From Singulisphaera sp. GP187 (lineage in GTDB: Bacteria > Planctomycetota > Phycisphaerae > Phycisphaerales > SM1A02), in contig CAMBMO010000013.1 in assembly GCA_945868805.1 (NCBI GenBank), positions 1 to 61,553 of the forward strand: 61,553 nt of DNA. Reading direction: 5' to 3'. The position numbers were made by a program, and so were the translations under genes. Numbering within the stretch: the stretch's first letter is position 1; every line of letters begins with the position of its first letter. Below are positions 52,541 through 60,375 of this stretch, piece after piece. Below the pieces are notes generated by a model. That model was not told the DNA's origin, did not search any database, and was given only the letters and a program-made list of their open reading frames with translations.

Positions 52541-53011
52541 ATGGAACGGGAACCCGAAATCAGCGTCCGCATCTTCAGCGACCCACAGTTGCTCTCGGGA
52601 ATCCGTGCGATGGTCGAAGCGATCGCGAAAGTCGTCGGATTTACCGACAAATCGAGAGGGCTTCTGACACTCGCGGTCGACGAAGCGCTTGCGAATGTGA
52701 TTCGTCATGGGTACCAAAATCGAACAGATGGGATGATTTGGATCAATCTCTGGCGGGTTCGCGAACCGCGTGGAATTCGTATCGTCCTCGAAGATCTCGG
52801 TCGATCGGTCGATCCAGCACAGATCAAAGGGCGCGATCTCGATGATGTCAAGCCGGGTGGCTTGGGCGTCCACATCATCAAGGAAACTATGAACGAGTCG
52901 TGCTGGGAGAATCGACCTGGTGGCGGCATGCGCCTGACCCTCGTCAAATGGCTTTCACCTGAAGAACTTCAAAACTCGACACCAACTCAGCCGGAGAACA
53001 CAATCCCTTGA
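52541..53011 (+). CDS. RsbW/SpoIIAB-type ATP-binding regulator (GHKL)
   Basis: A single-domain HATPase_c-type protein of about 156 residues. The N-box is DEALANVIRHGY. The glycine-rich boxes are near LEDLGRSVDP and GGLGVHIIKETM. SDPQLLSGIRAMVEAIA is the typical N-terminal part of RsbW-like serine kinases. These phosphorylate a STAS partner and can hold a sigma factor. I chose ATG 52541. The gene overlaps the STAS gene as TTGA, which strongly suggests a kinase/antagonist pair. Its STAS partner is followed by mlaE. Confidence 0.85.
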   Translation: MEREPEISVRIFSDPQLLSGIRAMVEAIAKVVGFTDKSRGLLTLAVDEALANVIRHGYQNRTDGMIWINLWRVREPRGIRIVLEDLGRSVDPAQIKGRDLDDVKPGGLGVHIIKETMNESCWENRPGGGMRLTLVKWLSPEELQNSTPTQPENTIP

Positions 53012-53349
53012 ACCAAGAACTCGTCATTGATCAAACAACAATCGGAGATGCAATCGTGCTACGGCCTGGTGGTGACATCGACATGTCGCGCGCATCGACG
53101 ATCCGCAAGGCGGTCGCTGAGGTGATGAAAGTTCGACCTGCGAAGTTGATCATGGATCTCGGAAGCGTCGAATACATGGACTCGTCCGGAATCGCGACGC
53201 TGATCGAGGCATTGCAGCACGCGATGAGAAACAAGATGAAATTCGTCCTTGTCGGAGTCGGCCCGCGTGTGCGAAGTGCGTTCGAAATCACCAAGCTCAT
53301 TGGGATGTTCACGGTCTGCGCGACCGTTGAAGATGCCACGAAGATCTAA
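53008..53349 (+). CDS. STAS-domain anti-anti-sigma-like protein
   Basis: A 113-residue STAS domain. The phosphorylatable Ser is in VEYMDSSGIATLIEAL, with LIMDLGSVEYMD before it. The start is TTG 53008, which overlaps the preceding stop as TTGA. Two family roles fit. It could be the substrate of the RsbW-like kinase upstream, or a MlaB-like subunit of the phospholipid transporter whose permease follows three bases later. The neighbours on both sides make a link between the two plausible, but this is inference. Confidence 0.85.
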   Translation: MNQELVIDQTTIGDAIVLRPGGDIDMSRASTIRKAVAEVMKVRPAKLIMDLGSVEYMDSSGIATLIEALQHAMRNKMKFVLVGVGPRVRSAFEITKLIGMFTVCATVEDATKI

Positions 53350-53352
53350 TCG

Positions 53353-54189
53353 ATGTCGACAAGCGCCTCACAACGACCATCGCTCTTCACTGGGGCGGTC
53401 GACCGATATTGGGAGATCTGGTCAAGCGTTCTCGGCTTGGTTGGGTCCTGGGCGAATCTAGCCTTCGATGTCCTCGTCTGGATCGTGCGCTCGCTCGTGC
53501 GCCGTCGCGCGCGATTCGGCGCACAAGCGCTCGCGACCCAGATCGTGCGAGTGGGAACGAGATCGATTGGCATCGTGATGCTTGTCTCCGGATGCATCGG
53601 AATCATTCTCGCGCTGCAAACAGCACCCACCTTCGAACAGTACGGACAGGTCGACAAAGTTGCGAATCTCGTCGGAGTCGCCGTGTTTCGTGAACTCGGC
53701 CCGCTCATCGCCGCCATCGTTCTGACTGGATTCGCTGGCGCGTCGATCGCAGCGGAACTCGGGACCATGAAGGTGGGCGAGGAGATCGAGGCGCTTGAAG
53801 CCATGGCGCTCAATCCGATTCGTTATCTCGTCATGCCACGCGTGATCGCGACTGCAGTCAGCTTGATCGTGCTCACGGTCTTCGCGGATATCTGTTCGGT
53901 CGTCATGGGAGGTGTTGTCGGCGTCTGCTTTCTTGACATCCCATACGAGGTGTACAGGTCGAACACGATTACCCAGCTTCGCCCAGTCGATTTCAACACT
54001 GGACTCTTCAAGGCGGCGGTCTTCGGAGTGTTGCTCGGATTGATCGCGTGCACGAATGGACTGAAGGTGACGGGTGGTGCGGCAGGAGTCGGCCGCGCGA
54101 CCACCAACACAGTCGTACAGACCACAGTTGCGATCGTGATCTGCGACCTCCTCTTCACTGCGCTCTTCTTCAGTCTTGGACTGAACTAA
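53353..54189 (+). CDS. mlaE: MlaE-family ABC transporter permease
   Basis: A 278-residue membrane protein of the MlaE family. The conserved core is present: FRELGPLIAAIVLTGFAGA, then SIAAELGTMKVGEEIEALEA, LNPIRYLVMPRVIA and NGLKVTGGAAGVGRATTNTV. About five to six helices are seen. It moves glycerophospholipids or other lipids between the membranes, with an MlaF ATPase and an MlaD shuttle. Neither is in the window. The N-terminus is about 50 residues longer than the core. The 3' end is duplicated downstream. Confidence 0.92.
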   Translation: MSTSASQRPSLFTGAVDRYWEIWSSVLGLVGSWANLAFDVLVWIVRSLVRRRARFGAQALATQIVRVGTRSIGIVMLVSGCIGIILALQTAPTFEQYGQVDKVANLVGVAVFRELGPLIAAIVLTGFAGASIAAELGTMKVGEEIEALEAMALNPIRYLVMPRVIATAVSLIVLTVFADICSVVMGGVVGVCFLDIPYEVYRSNTITQLRPVDFNTGLFKAAVFGVLLGLIACTNGLKVTGGAAGVGRATTNTVVQTTVAIVICDLLFTALFFSLGLN

Positions 54190-54215
54190 ACACAGCTTCA
54201 GTCTTGGACTGAACT
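54168..54215 (+). repeat. 20-base direct repeat at the 3' end of mlaE
   Basis: An exact 20-mer at 54168-54187 (last sense codons of mlaE) recurs at 54196-54215, after the TAA. Each copy contains the inverted repeat CAGTC-TTG-GACTG. The 28-base period covers the stop codon. Confidence 0.88.
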
Positions 54216-54245
54216 CGTCGCCATCCGTGGACCCCCTCTTCGCGC

Positions 54246-54277
54246 GCAAAACGGCCCGAAGATGCCGCGCGTTTTGC
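54246..54277. terminator. Weak hairpin between mlaE and dprA
   Basis: Stem GCAAAACG/CGTTTTGC, eight exact pairs, loop of about 16 bases with possible inner pairs. No U-run follows on either strand, so it is a candidate only. Confidence 0.3.
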
Positions 54278-54297
54278 CCACGAACAAGACCTAGACC

Positions 54298-55290
54298 TCA
54301 CCCACGCCCCCTCGGCGGCGCGAAACCCGCGAGCCCAAGCAAGTGCGCCCCCTCGATCGTGGACGCGTGTGCCACCAAGTGATTGAGCACATCATCTGGC
54401 GTCTCCACCAGAGCTGCCTGCATCGACTGAATCAACTTGTGACAGCCAGCGGATCTGCCCGAGTGCACGGGGCCTGGCAACGCCATGCACAGACGATTGA
54501 TGTCGCATGCGATATTCGCGGTGATGATCGCGCCGGACCTCGTCGCAGCCTCGATGACCAGCGTTCCCAGACTCAACCCTGCGATGATGCGATTTCGACT
54601 CGGGAATCGATCGGGGGTCGCTGCCGCTTGCATGGGACACTCGCTCACGACCGCGCCACCCGCAGCGACGATCTCATCGAGCAATTCGATGTGCTCAGGC
54701 GGATAGGGATCGCTCAGTCCGCCTCCAACCACGGCGATCGTCCGCCCCTCCGCTCGAAGTGCGCCACGGTGCGCCTCGGCGTCGATCCCGCGGGCGGCGC
54801 CCGAGACAACCGTAACTTCGCTCGCCGCCAGCGCGCCAGAAAAACGCCCAGCCTGCTCGACTCCGTATGCGCTCGACCGACGTGCACCGACGATTGCCAC
54901 ACTCCAAGCGTCATTGGGAAGGAAGTCCCCACGAATCCAGAGCACGATGGGTGGATCGCTTGTCGCCGCCAGCATCGGCGGATAGTCCGAATCACCTGCG
55001 ATGACGAGTGCAACTCCGAGCGACTCCATCCTTCTGCGCTGAGCGTCCGGATCGCTTCGTGCGAAGCACTCTCGAAGTTTGGCTGCACCGCAACCAGCGC
55101 CCGGCTCGACGGATTCCAAAAGGGACTCCAAGCGGACCTCCACCTGCCCCTTGCCCACATGCGCCTCGCGTGCGAGTGCATCGAGACCCCCGGCGCGAAT
55201 CGCGGCACTCCTCCACGCCCGCGGGGCGCGATCGAGTGCCTCCGCAGCGCGAAGCGTCCAATCGTTCAGTTCATCCAGTGTTCTTGGCAT
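54298..55290 (-). CDS. dprA: DprA/Smf DNA-processing protein
   Basis: A 330-residue protein. The Rossmann-like core shows DYPPMLAATSDPPIVLWIRG, VGARRSSAYG, VVSGAARGIDAEAHRGAL and FPSRNRIIAGLS, then EAATRSGAIITA. It loads RecA onto incoming single strands in transformation. The N-terminal helix-hairpin-helix-like part is divergent, and the C-terminal winged helix is absent or reduced: the protein stops soon after HLLGLAGFAPPRG. It is convergent with mlaE. Confidence 0.92.
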   Translation of the reverse strand: MPRTLDELNDWTLRAAEALDRAPRAWRSAAIRAGGLDALAREAHVGKGQVEVRLESLLESVEPGAGCGAAKLRECFARSDPDAQRRRMESLGVALVIAGDSDYPPMLAATSDPPIVLWIRGDFLPNDAWSVAIVGARRSSAYGVEQAGRFSGALAASEVTVVSGAARGIDAEAHRGALRAEGRTIAVVGGGLSDPYPPEHIELLDEIVAAGGAVVSECPMQAAATPDRFPSRNRIIAGLSLGTLVIEAATRSGAIITANIACDINRLCMALPGPVHSGRSAGCHKLIQSMQAALVETPDDVLNHLVAHASTIEGAHLLGLAGFAPPRGRG

Positions 55291-55337
55291 CGGTGACCTG
55301 GGTCGAAACCTAGGTCATTGCCTGACGCCTTCTCAAA

Positions 55338-55829
55338 CTAGATCGGTTTTTCTTGAGGCTTGATCGCTGGTCCAAAAATCAGCCCAAGGAAAACCGAAAA
55401 CGCTCCAGCAGCGATAACCCAGAGTCGTTGTGGGCCCAGGGTCCACCGCGAAAGCAGTGTGTCGGGATACGAGTCGCAGTCGTAGTTCGGCGGTGTCACA
55501 CTCGCCTCGATCCAGTCGCTCGGAGTTGCATCGATCGATGTCGCGACAAGAAGCGCAGTTTCCCCCCTTGGCATCAGGTTCAGCTGACTCGCGGCGAGTC
55601 GTCGAACCAGCCCTTGATCTCCAGCCTTGAGATCGTCAAGAAACCGCGAGCATGCCGCCATGCGCGCGAAGTTGTGTTGCTCTGCGAAGCGAATGGTCTG
55701 CAACTGCGTCCGCATCGAGTGAACCTTTTCCGCTTCCGGGATGACTGCAGCAGCGACGATGAGCGCAATCCCCGCGATGAGGAAAAGCCATCCAGGATCT
55801 GGATTGAAGAACGGGAGCGAAACGCGCAC
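55338..55829 (-). CDS. Unknown membrane protein with two flanking helices
   Basis: A protein of about 163 residues (GTG 55829; open to 55919). A hydrophobic helix at residues 10-28 (GWLFLIAGIALIVAAAVI) and another at 138-156 (LWVIAAGAFSVFLGLIFG) flank a helical, probably cytoplasmic or periplasmic domain of about 100 residues (KVHSMRTQLQTIRFAEQ). No family is recognised. The start is uncertain, because the longer form would overlap the previous gene by 44 bases. It lies between dprA and the next unknown gene. Confidence 0.6.
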   Translation of the reverse strand: MRVSLPFFNPDPGWLFLIAGIALIVAAAVIPEAEKVHSMRTQLQTIRFAEQHNFARMAACSRFLDDLKAGDQGLVRRLAASQLNLMPRGETALLVATSIDATPSDWIEASVTPPNYDCDSYPDTLLSRWTLGPQRLWVIAAGAFSVFLGLIFGPAIKPQEKPI

Positions 55830-55875
55830 CTCAGAGAATCGGCAGAATGCCCCGATTGAATTGAGGAATCCCAGA

Positions 55876-56301
55876 TCAGGCGGTCGGTGGTGGTTCTGCG
55901 ATGGAATCCATCGAATCAAGGACTTGCCTCAACTGAGCACGCATTGCAGGCGCGCCCCAAAGGAGGTCGAACTCGATCCGCCAGTTGCATCGCTGGACGA
56001 GGCACTTTCCGGAGAAAACGAAGGGCGAATTGGTCAAGACGAGCGTGCACGAATCGAAGGTGCAGTCGACGTAGGCATTCCCGGCCAGATGGACGGTCTG
56101 CGCCACAAAGGTGCGCTTCTCATGGCGCGTGAGCTGAATCTGGGCGGCTTGACCAGCTTGTCCCCCACCACCCGTCGAGGCCGGTTGAGGTGACGCACCA
56201 GATGGGACTCCAGCGGTTGGTTTCCCTGCGTTCGCCCCGCCCGAACCCAAGCTCCATGGACCGCCGGACATTCGAAGGAGTGATGATTGAAAATTGTTCA
56301 T
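55876..56301 (-). CDS. Unknown small protein with beta-helix-like core
   Basis: A protein of about 141 residues starting at ATG 56301, with GAGGA upstream. The N-terminal 60 residues are Gly/Ser/Pro-rich and probably disordered. Residues 65-115 alternate Val/Thr/Phe with Cys (HLAGNAYVDCTFDSCTLVLT), as in a short right-handed beta-helix, although pentapeptide repeats are not exact. It sits 30 bases after mdh in the same direction and may share its transcript. The function is unknown. Confidence 0.6.
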   Translation of the reverse strand: MNNFQSSLLRMSGGPWSLGSGGANAGKPTAGVPSGASPQPASTGGGGQAGQAAQIQLTRHEKRTFVAQTVHLAGNAYVDCTFDSCTLVLTNSPFVFSGKCLVQRCNWRIEFDLLWGAPAMRAQLRQVLDSMDSIAEPPPTA

Positions 56302-56330
56302 GTGTGATTCCTCTGCGGGGTGTGGGTGGT

Positions 56331-57299
56331 TCAAGCCAATTCTGGGAATGTCTTTCGAACAATGTCCACGAGGTCCTTCACATGCTGGATGGATTCGTCG
56401 AAGAGTTTCCGCTCATCAGCGTTGAACTTAATTTCGACGACGCGCTCCATGCCTTTGCTTCCGAGGACACACGGCACGCCGATGAAGTACCCCGCGCCCT
56501 TCTGCCCGGGCGCCACCCCGAGGGCATCTTCGCAATATGCCGCACATGGCAGGATGCGCTTCTTGTCCTTGATGATCGCTTCAACCATCTGGATCGTGCC
56601 CGACGCAGGTGCGAAGTACGCGCTGGTCCCCATCAACTGCACGATCTCGCTACCGCCGACCTTTGCTCGTTGCGTGCATGCGGCGATCTTTTCGGCAGAG
56701 AGCAACATGTCAAGCGGAATTCCGTGCACGCTTGTGAACCGAGAGAGCGGAACCATATCGTCGCCGTGACCGCCAAGGAGCAACGCCTGAATGTCCTCGA
56801 CCGAACAACCAATCTCCATCGCAATGAAAGTTCGGAATCGGGCGACATCGAGACATCCCGCCTGTCCAAGAATCCTGTTCGTTGGAAACTTCGACGCCTT
56901 CCACGCGGTGTAGACCATCGCATCAAGTGGGTTGCTCACGACGATCATCACGGCTTCGGGCGAGTGCTTCGCAACCTGTTCCGCGACCTCCTTCACGATC
57001 TTGACGTTGGTGGCGATCAGGTCGTCGCGGCTCATGCCTGGCTTGCGTGGGATGCCCGCAGTCACGACCACGACATCGCTCCCTGCCGTATCTGCGTAAT
57101 CGGAAGTTCCGATCACGCGCGCATCAAATTCCTCAATGGGACCGCAGCATGCCAGGTCGAGCGCCTTTCCCTTCGCCACTCCAGCACGATCTGGAATGTC
57201 CAAGAGCACGATGTCTCCGAGCTCTTTGGCTGCGGCCCAGTGAGCGCAAGTTGATCCGACATTTCCAGCTCCGATGATTGAAATCTTTGCGCGACGCAT
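56331..57299 (-). CDS. mdh: Malate dehydrogenase
   Basis: A protein of about 322 residues of the LDH-like malate dehydrogenase type. The NAD loop is SIIGAGNVGSTCAHW, and the catalytic residues are in PRKPGMSRDDL (Arg pair), VSNPLDAMVY and LGGHGDDMVPL (catalytic His). It interconverts malate and oxaloacetate in the TCA cycle. Arg in the RKPGMSRDDL loop fits malate rather than lactate. The start is ATG 57299. The frame is open to 57434, but that part overlaps the tRNA-Ile region. Confidence 0.96.
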   Translation of the reverse strand: MRRAKISIIGAGNVGSTCAHWAAAKELGDIVLLDIPDRAGVAKGKALDLACCGPIEEFDARVIGTSDYADTAGSDVVVVTAGIPRKPGMSRDDLIATNVKIVKEVAEQVAKHSPEAVMIVVSNPLDAMVYTAWKASKFPTNRILGQAGCLDVARFRTFIAMEIGCSVEDIQALLLGGHGDDMVPLSRFTSVHGIPLDMLLSAEKIAACTQRAKVGGSEIVQLMGTSAYFAPASGTIQMVEAIIKDKKRILPCAAYCEDALGVAPGQKGAGYFIGVPCVLGSKGMERVVEIKFNADERKLFDESIQHVKDLVDIVRKTFPELA

Positions 57300-57395
57300 G
57301 ATGAATGGTGACTCCGTAGAAGTGCGAATGGAAGGGCAAGGATCATAGCGATGGAACGGCCGCCCATTCGCCCCCAGGACGCAAACGCACCAATG

Positions 57396-57428
57396 AAAAG
57401 CGGCGAACTCTCTTGGAGAATCCGCCGC
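57396..57428 (-). terminator. Candidate terminator downstream of tRNA-Ile
   Basis: Six-pair stem (GCGGCG/CGCCGC) with inner TCTC/GAGA pairs, then four U residues on the minus strand. Confidence 0.5.
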
Positions 57429-57434
57429 CATCAA

Positions 57435-57508
57435 TGCGCCAGAAAGGACTCGAACCTTCGACCTCGCCCTTATCAGGGGCGTGCTCTAGCCAGCTGAGCT
57501 ACTGGCGC
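57435..57508 (-). tRNA. tRNA-Ile(GAT)
   Basis: A 74-base cloverleaf: acceptor GCGCCAG/CTGGCGC, D arm GCTC/GAGC, anticodon stem CGCCC/GGGCG with loop CTGATAA (anticodon GAT), T arm GAAGG/CCTTT with loop TTCGAGT, and discriminator A. It stands alone and is not inside the rRNA spacer. Confidence 0.94.
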
Positions 57509-57519
57509 AAGGGGGAACC

Positions 57520-57525
57520 AGTATA
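57520..57525 (-). promoter_or_regulatory. Candidate -10 box of tRNA-Ile
   Basis: TATACT on the minus strand, 12-17 bases ahead of the tRNA 5' end, in the context CGCTATACTGG. Confidence 0.5.
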
Positions 57526-57560
57526 GCGACGATCCCCTCATTCGCTCGGATCGAACGCGA

Positions 57561-58541
57561 TTACCACTCTGGTGTTGGGCCAAAGATCGGCTCGACGACA
57601 TCCTTCAGCGTGATGATGCCGATCGGAGGCGCCGTTGCGCTCTCCGCGATGATCGCAATCGTTCGACGCGACGCGCGCAATCGTCGCGCAGCCTCGATCA
57701 CGAGCGTCTTCGGGTCGATGATCAGTGGTTCTTGAGCGATTTCCGTCAGAGCCATCGTCGGTTGCAGGAGCGCGTCGAGTGCAGAGATGACTCCGACGAC
57801 GACCACTCGACCGTCCTCGACCTTCGTGATCGGGTATCGACTGAACGCGTTTTGACTGAAGGTCGTTCCACGCGCTGAATCCGTCGCGTCTGCTGGAAGA
57901 GTCACAACTCGAGACCATGGCACTGCGCAATCAGAGACCGATCTCTCCGCGAGGCCGAAGACTCGATCTGCCATCTCTAGGTGGACTCCCTTGATCAAGT
58001 CTCCCTCGATCCCCTCTCGCAACGATTGCAGAATGCGCTGGCGAATCGGTGCCTCCTGATCCGCGCGAAACCCAAGGAGGTACGCGAGAGTGTCGCCGAG
58101 GAATCGCACGATCGGAACGACGCCTGTCCAGGTCAAGACCACTCGAAAAAACACCAAGATTCCCGAGCATCTGTATGTCCACGAATTGGTGAAGACACGA
58201 AAGAACTCCTTCGGAATCGCGTCTCCAAACAAGAAAACCAGCGGGAGCACGACGATGGTGTTGAGAACTGCAACCCGAAGTGGATCGGCCGAGACCTGCT
58301 CCATCACCGCAGTGGTGGCCGCGCTCAACCCGGCGTGGGCGATATTGGTTCCGACGAGGAGCGTCGCTAAGAGTCGGTTTGGGTGTTGCAGTTCTGCGCG
58401 AAGTCGCTTCGCCGATCGCGATTGCTTCGCAGCTCTCGCAGCCAGACGAACCCGATTGAGCGTGTAGATGCCCGTCTCCATTCCAGAGAAGAGTCCGCAA
58501 GTCAGGATCGCGACAATGCCGATAGCAATCGCCAGGATCAT
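57561..58541 (-). CDS. CNNM-type membrane protein with CBS pair, second copy
   Basis: A 326-residue protein. A DUF21/CNNM transmembrane domain (GLFSGMETGIYTLNRVRLA, LFGDAIPKEFFRVF) is followed by a CBS-domain pair (residues 200-320, for example DALLQPTMALTEIAQE and GIITLKDVVEPIFG). It lacks the CorC/HlyC C-terminal domain. Its ATG overlaps the stop of the preceding, similar gene as ATGA. This family is linked to Mg/Co efflux and magnesium homeostasis. A tandem copy suggests a heterodimer. Confidence 0.88.
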   Translation of the reverse strand: MILAIAIGIVAILTCGLFSGMETGIYTLNRVRLAARAAKQSRSAKRLRAELQHPNRLLATLLVGTNIAHAGLSAATTAVMEQVSADPLRVAVLNTIVVLPLVFLFGDAIPKEFFRVFTNSWTYRCSGILVFFRVVLTWTGVVPIVRFLGDTLAYLLGFRADQEAPIRQRILQSLREGIEGDLIKGVHLEMADRVFGLAERSVSDCAVPWSRVVTLPADATDSARGTTFSQNAFSRYPITKVEDGRVVVVGVISALDALLQPTMALTEIAQEPLIIDPKTLVIEAARRLRASRRTIAIIAESATAPPIGIITLKDVVEPIFGPTPEW

Positions 58542-59821
58542 CGAGAATTATCCTCGTCATCGTTTGTGTTCGATTCGCTCTTGCGTGTGACGATCAATGA
58601 TCGCGCTCGCCCTCTTTCAACTTCGTCGACCCGAATGTCGAGCGACCCAAAGGTAAAGGTCTGCCCGACCGTGGGGAGATCACCTTTGATTTCGAGGGCG
58701 ATCCCGCCCACCGTCGAAGCGTGAGTCAAGAGGCTCGCCTCGCCAAAGTGAGCGCAGAACGCACGCGCAGACATCTTTCCGTCGACGCGCCAAGTTCGAT
58801 CGTCGATTGCTTGCGGCGCGATCGGTGTGACTTCGTCCTGAGCAACGATGTCCCCGACAATCTCTTCGATTGCGTCTTCAAGGGCGACTACTCCGGCAGT
58901 TCCACCGAATTCGTCGACCGCGATTGCCAGGCTTGTCTTCTGGACACGAAAGAGCTCAAAGAGTTGCTCGAGCATCGCGATCTCAGGCACGATGACCGGC
59001 GTTTGGATGTACGAATCGATCGGAGTCTCGACCCCACGCGGGTCGAGCAAGAACTTCCGAACATCGAGAATCCCGATGACACGGTCATGACTTCCGTCGA
59101 CAACTGGGAGTCGCTTCAATCGACTCGCCATTGCGAGCCTCACGACATCGGCCCGAGTACAGCGGCGAGGGAGCGCCGCCATCTCCGTCCGGTGCGTCAT
59201 GACATCGCGAACACGCGCGCGCCGCAAGATGAGCAGTCGTCCGAGCATCCCCTCTTCCTCTGCGGTGATGTCCCCCTGCACGCGCGCCGCGGCGACAAAC
59301 TCTCGAAGCTCTTCCGCGCTCGGGCCGGATTTGGGAATGGAAGGCGCCGTCAATCTGTGAAGCGGAATGAAGACCAAGTGCTCGAGCACGACGCGGATCG
59401 GAGTGATGATCCGAAAGAGAACCAGCGCAGGCCAGGCGAGGATTGGCGCAAACGGAAATCGCATCGAATTGGCGACCAATTTCGGCAAGACCTCGCCGAA
59501 GACGATCAAGGCGAGGACTTCTCCGATACCGATCGCGAGACGCTCGACGACAGAGAGCTCGGTCGTTGCGAGCGAGACCGTGGCGATCGCGAAGTAGAGC
59601 GAATTCACCGACATGTTCGCCAGCAGAAGCGTGACGAGAAGTCCTCGTGGCTTCTCGAGGAGCTTCTCAACAACCCTGCCCGCACCCGGACGTTCGCGTT
59701 GCAAGCGCCAACGTTCATCGGCGCTGAGTCCGAAAAAGACGGTCTCGGATGCCGAGCAGACAGCGCTGATCCCGATCAGAATCGGAAGGAGCAGAAGCAT
59801 CGACTCCATCGCGATTTTCAT
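58538..59821 (-). CDS. CNNM/CorC-type hemolysin-family membrane protein
   Basis: A 427-residue protein: DUF21 transmembrane domain (about residues 5-185; SASETVFFGLSADERW, LIVFGEVLPKLVANS), CBS pair (about 200-330; RDVMTHRTEMAAL, GILDVRKFLLDPRG, AIAVDEFGGTAGVVALEDAIEE), and the CorC/HlyC C-terminal domain (WRVDGKMSARAFCAHFG). It is probably involved in divalent-cation export or maintenance. It starts at ATG 59821, overlapping the hscB-like stop by one base (TGATG). It is the larger of two tandem paralogues. Confidence 0.93.
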   Translation of the reverse strand: MKIAMESMLLLLPILIGISAVCSASETVFFGLSADERWRLQRERPGAGRVVEKLLEKPRGLLVTLLLANMSVNSLYFAIATVSLATTELSVVERLAIGIGEVLALIVFGEVLPKLVANSMRFPFAPILAWPALVLFRIITPIRVVLEHLVFIPLHRLTAPSIPKSGPSAEELREFVAAARVQGDITAEEEGMLGRLLILRRARVRDVMTHRTEMAALPRRCTRADVVRLAMASRLKRLPVVDGSHDRVIGILDVRKFLLDPRGVETPIDSYIQTPVIVPEIAMLEQLFELFRVQKTSLAIAVDEFGGTAGVVALEDAIEEIVGDIVAQDEVTPIAPQAIDDRTWRVDGKMSARAFCAHFGEASLLTHASTVGGIALEIKGDLPTVGQTFTFGSLDIRVDEVERGRARSLIVTRKSESNTNDDEDNSR

Positions 59822-60357
59822 CAGCGACTCGCTCCACGCCTACGTTCGACAAGTCGAGCATGGTCGCTGGACAATCTCACAAGCGCACGCAGATATGCCA
59901 CCAACCGGCGGATCGAAACCCAATCGATTGGAGTCCGCGCGAACTCACTACCAAGCAACTCCATCGTTGCATTCGTCTGCGCCTTCAGCCAAGTCGCGCA
60001 CTCCGCTGCTTGAGCGGGCGAAGCTTGAACAGATTCCTCGATCGACTCGCGCCAATCGAGCAATTGCGAAAGTTGGTCAATCGAAAGAGGTTCCGCGCGC
60101 CCAGCTGGATCGCCCATTGAAACAAGCGCCTCAGCGCGCAAGAGCGGATCCGCGAGCACTGTCGCTGCGGCGTTCACTTGAGCGCTCCGAAGAACCGCCA
60201 ATTCCCTTGCAACACCTTCGGGGTGGCGATCGGGATGAGACTGCGCGAGAGCACGTCCTTGCGCACGGACCACAGCTTGAGGATCCAACTGAAAGGAACG
60301 GGGAAACCCAAGCACTCCGAAGGGATCATCCACGGTGAACACCACGCCGCGGTCCAT
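59821..60357 (-). CDS. HscB-like J-domain co-chaperone
   Basis: A protein of about 178 residues. The J-domain His-Pro-Asp is in SHPDRHPEG near residue 40, preceded by GFPRSFQLDPQAVVRAQG and followed by AQVNAAATVLADPLLRAEAL, which fits HscB rather than DnaJ. The C-terminal half is a helical bundle. HscB delivers IscU to HscA in Fe-S assembly, but no isc gene is nearby. The start is ATG 60357. TTG 60360 is adjacent. It follows the RRM gene by 18 bases and is coupled to the CNNM genes. Confidence 0.78.
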   Translation of the reverse strand: MDRGVVFTVDDPFGVLGFPRSFQLDPQAVVRAQGRALAQSHPDRHPEGVARELAVLRSAQVNAAATVLADPLLRAEALVSMGDPAGRAEPLSIDQLSQLLDWRESIEESVQASPAQAAECATWLKAQTNATMELLGSEFARTPIDWVSIRRLVAYLRALVRLSSDHARLVERRRGASR

Positions 60358-60375
60358 CAAGAGCGACTTTCATGC

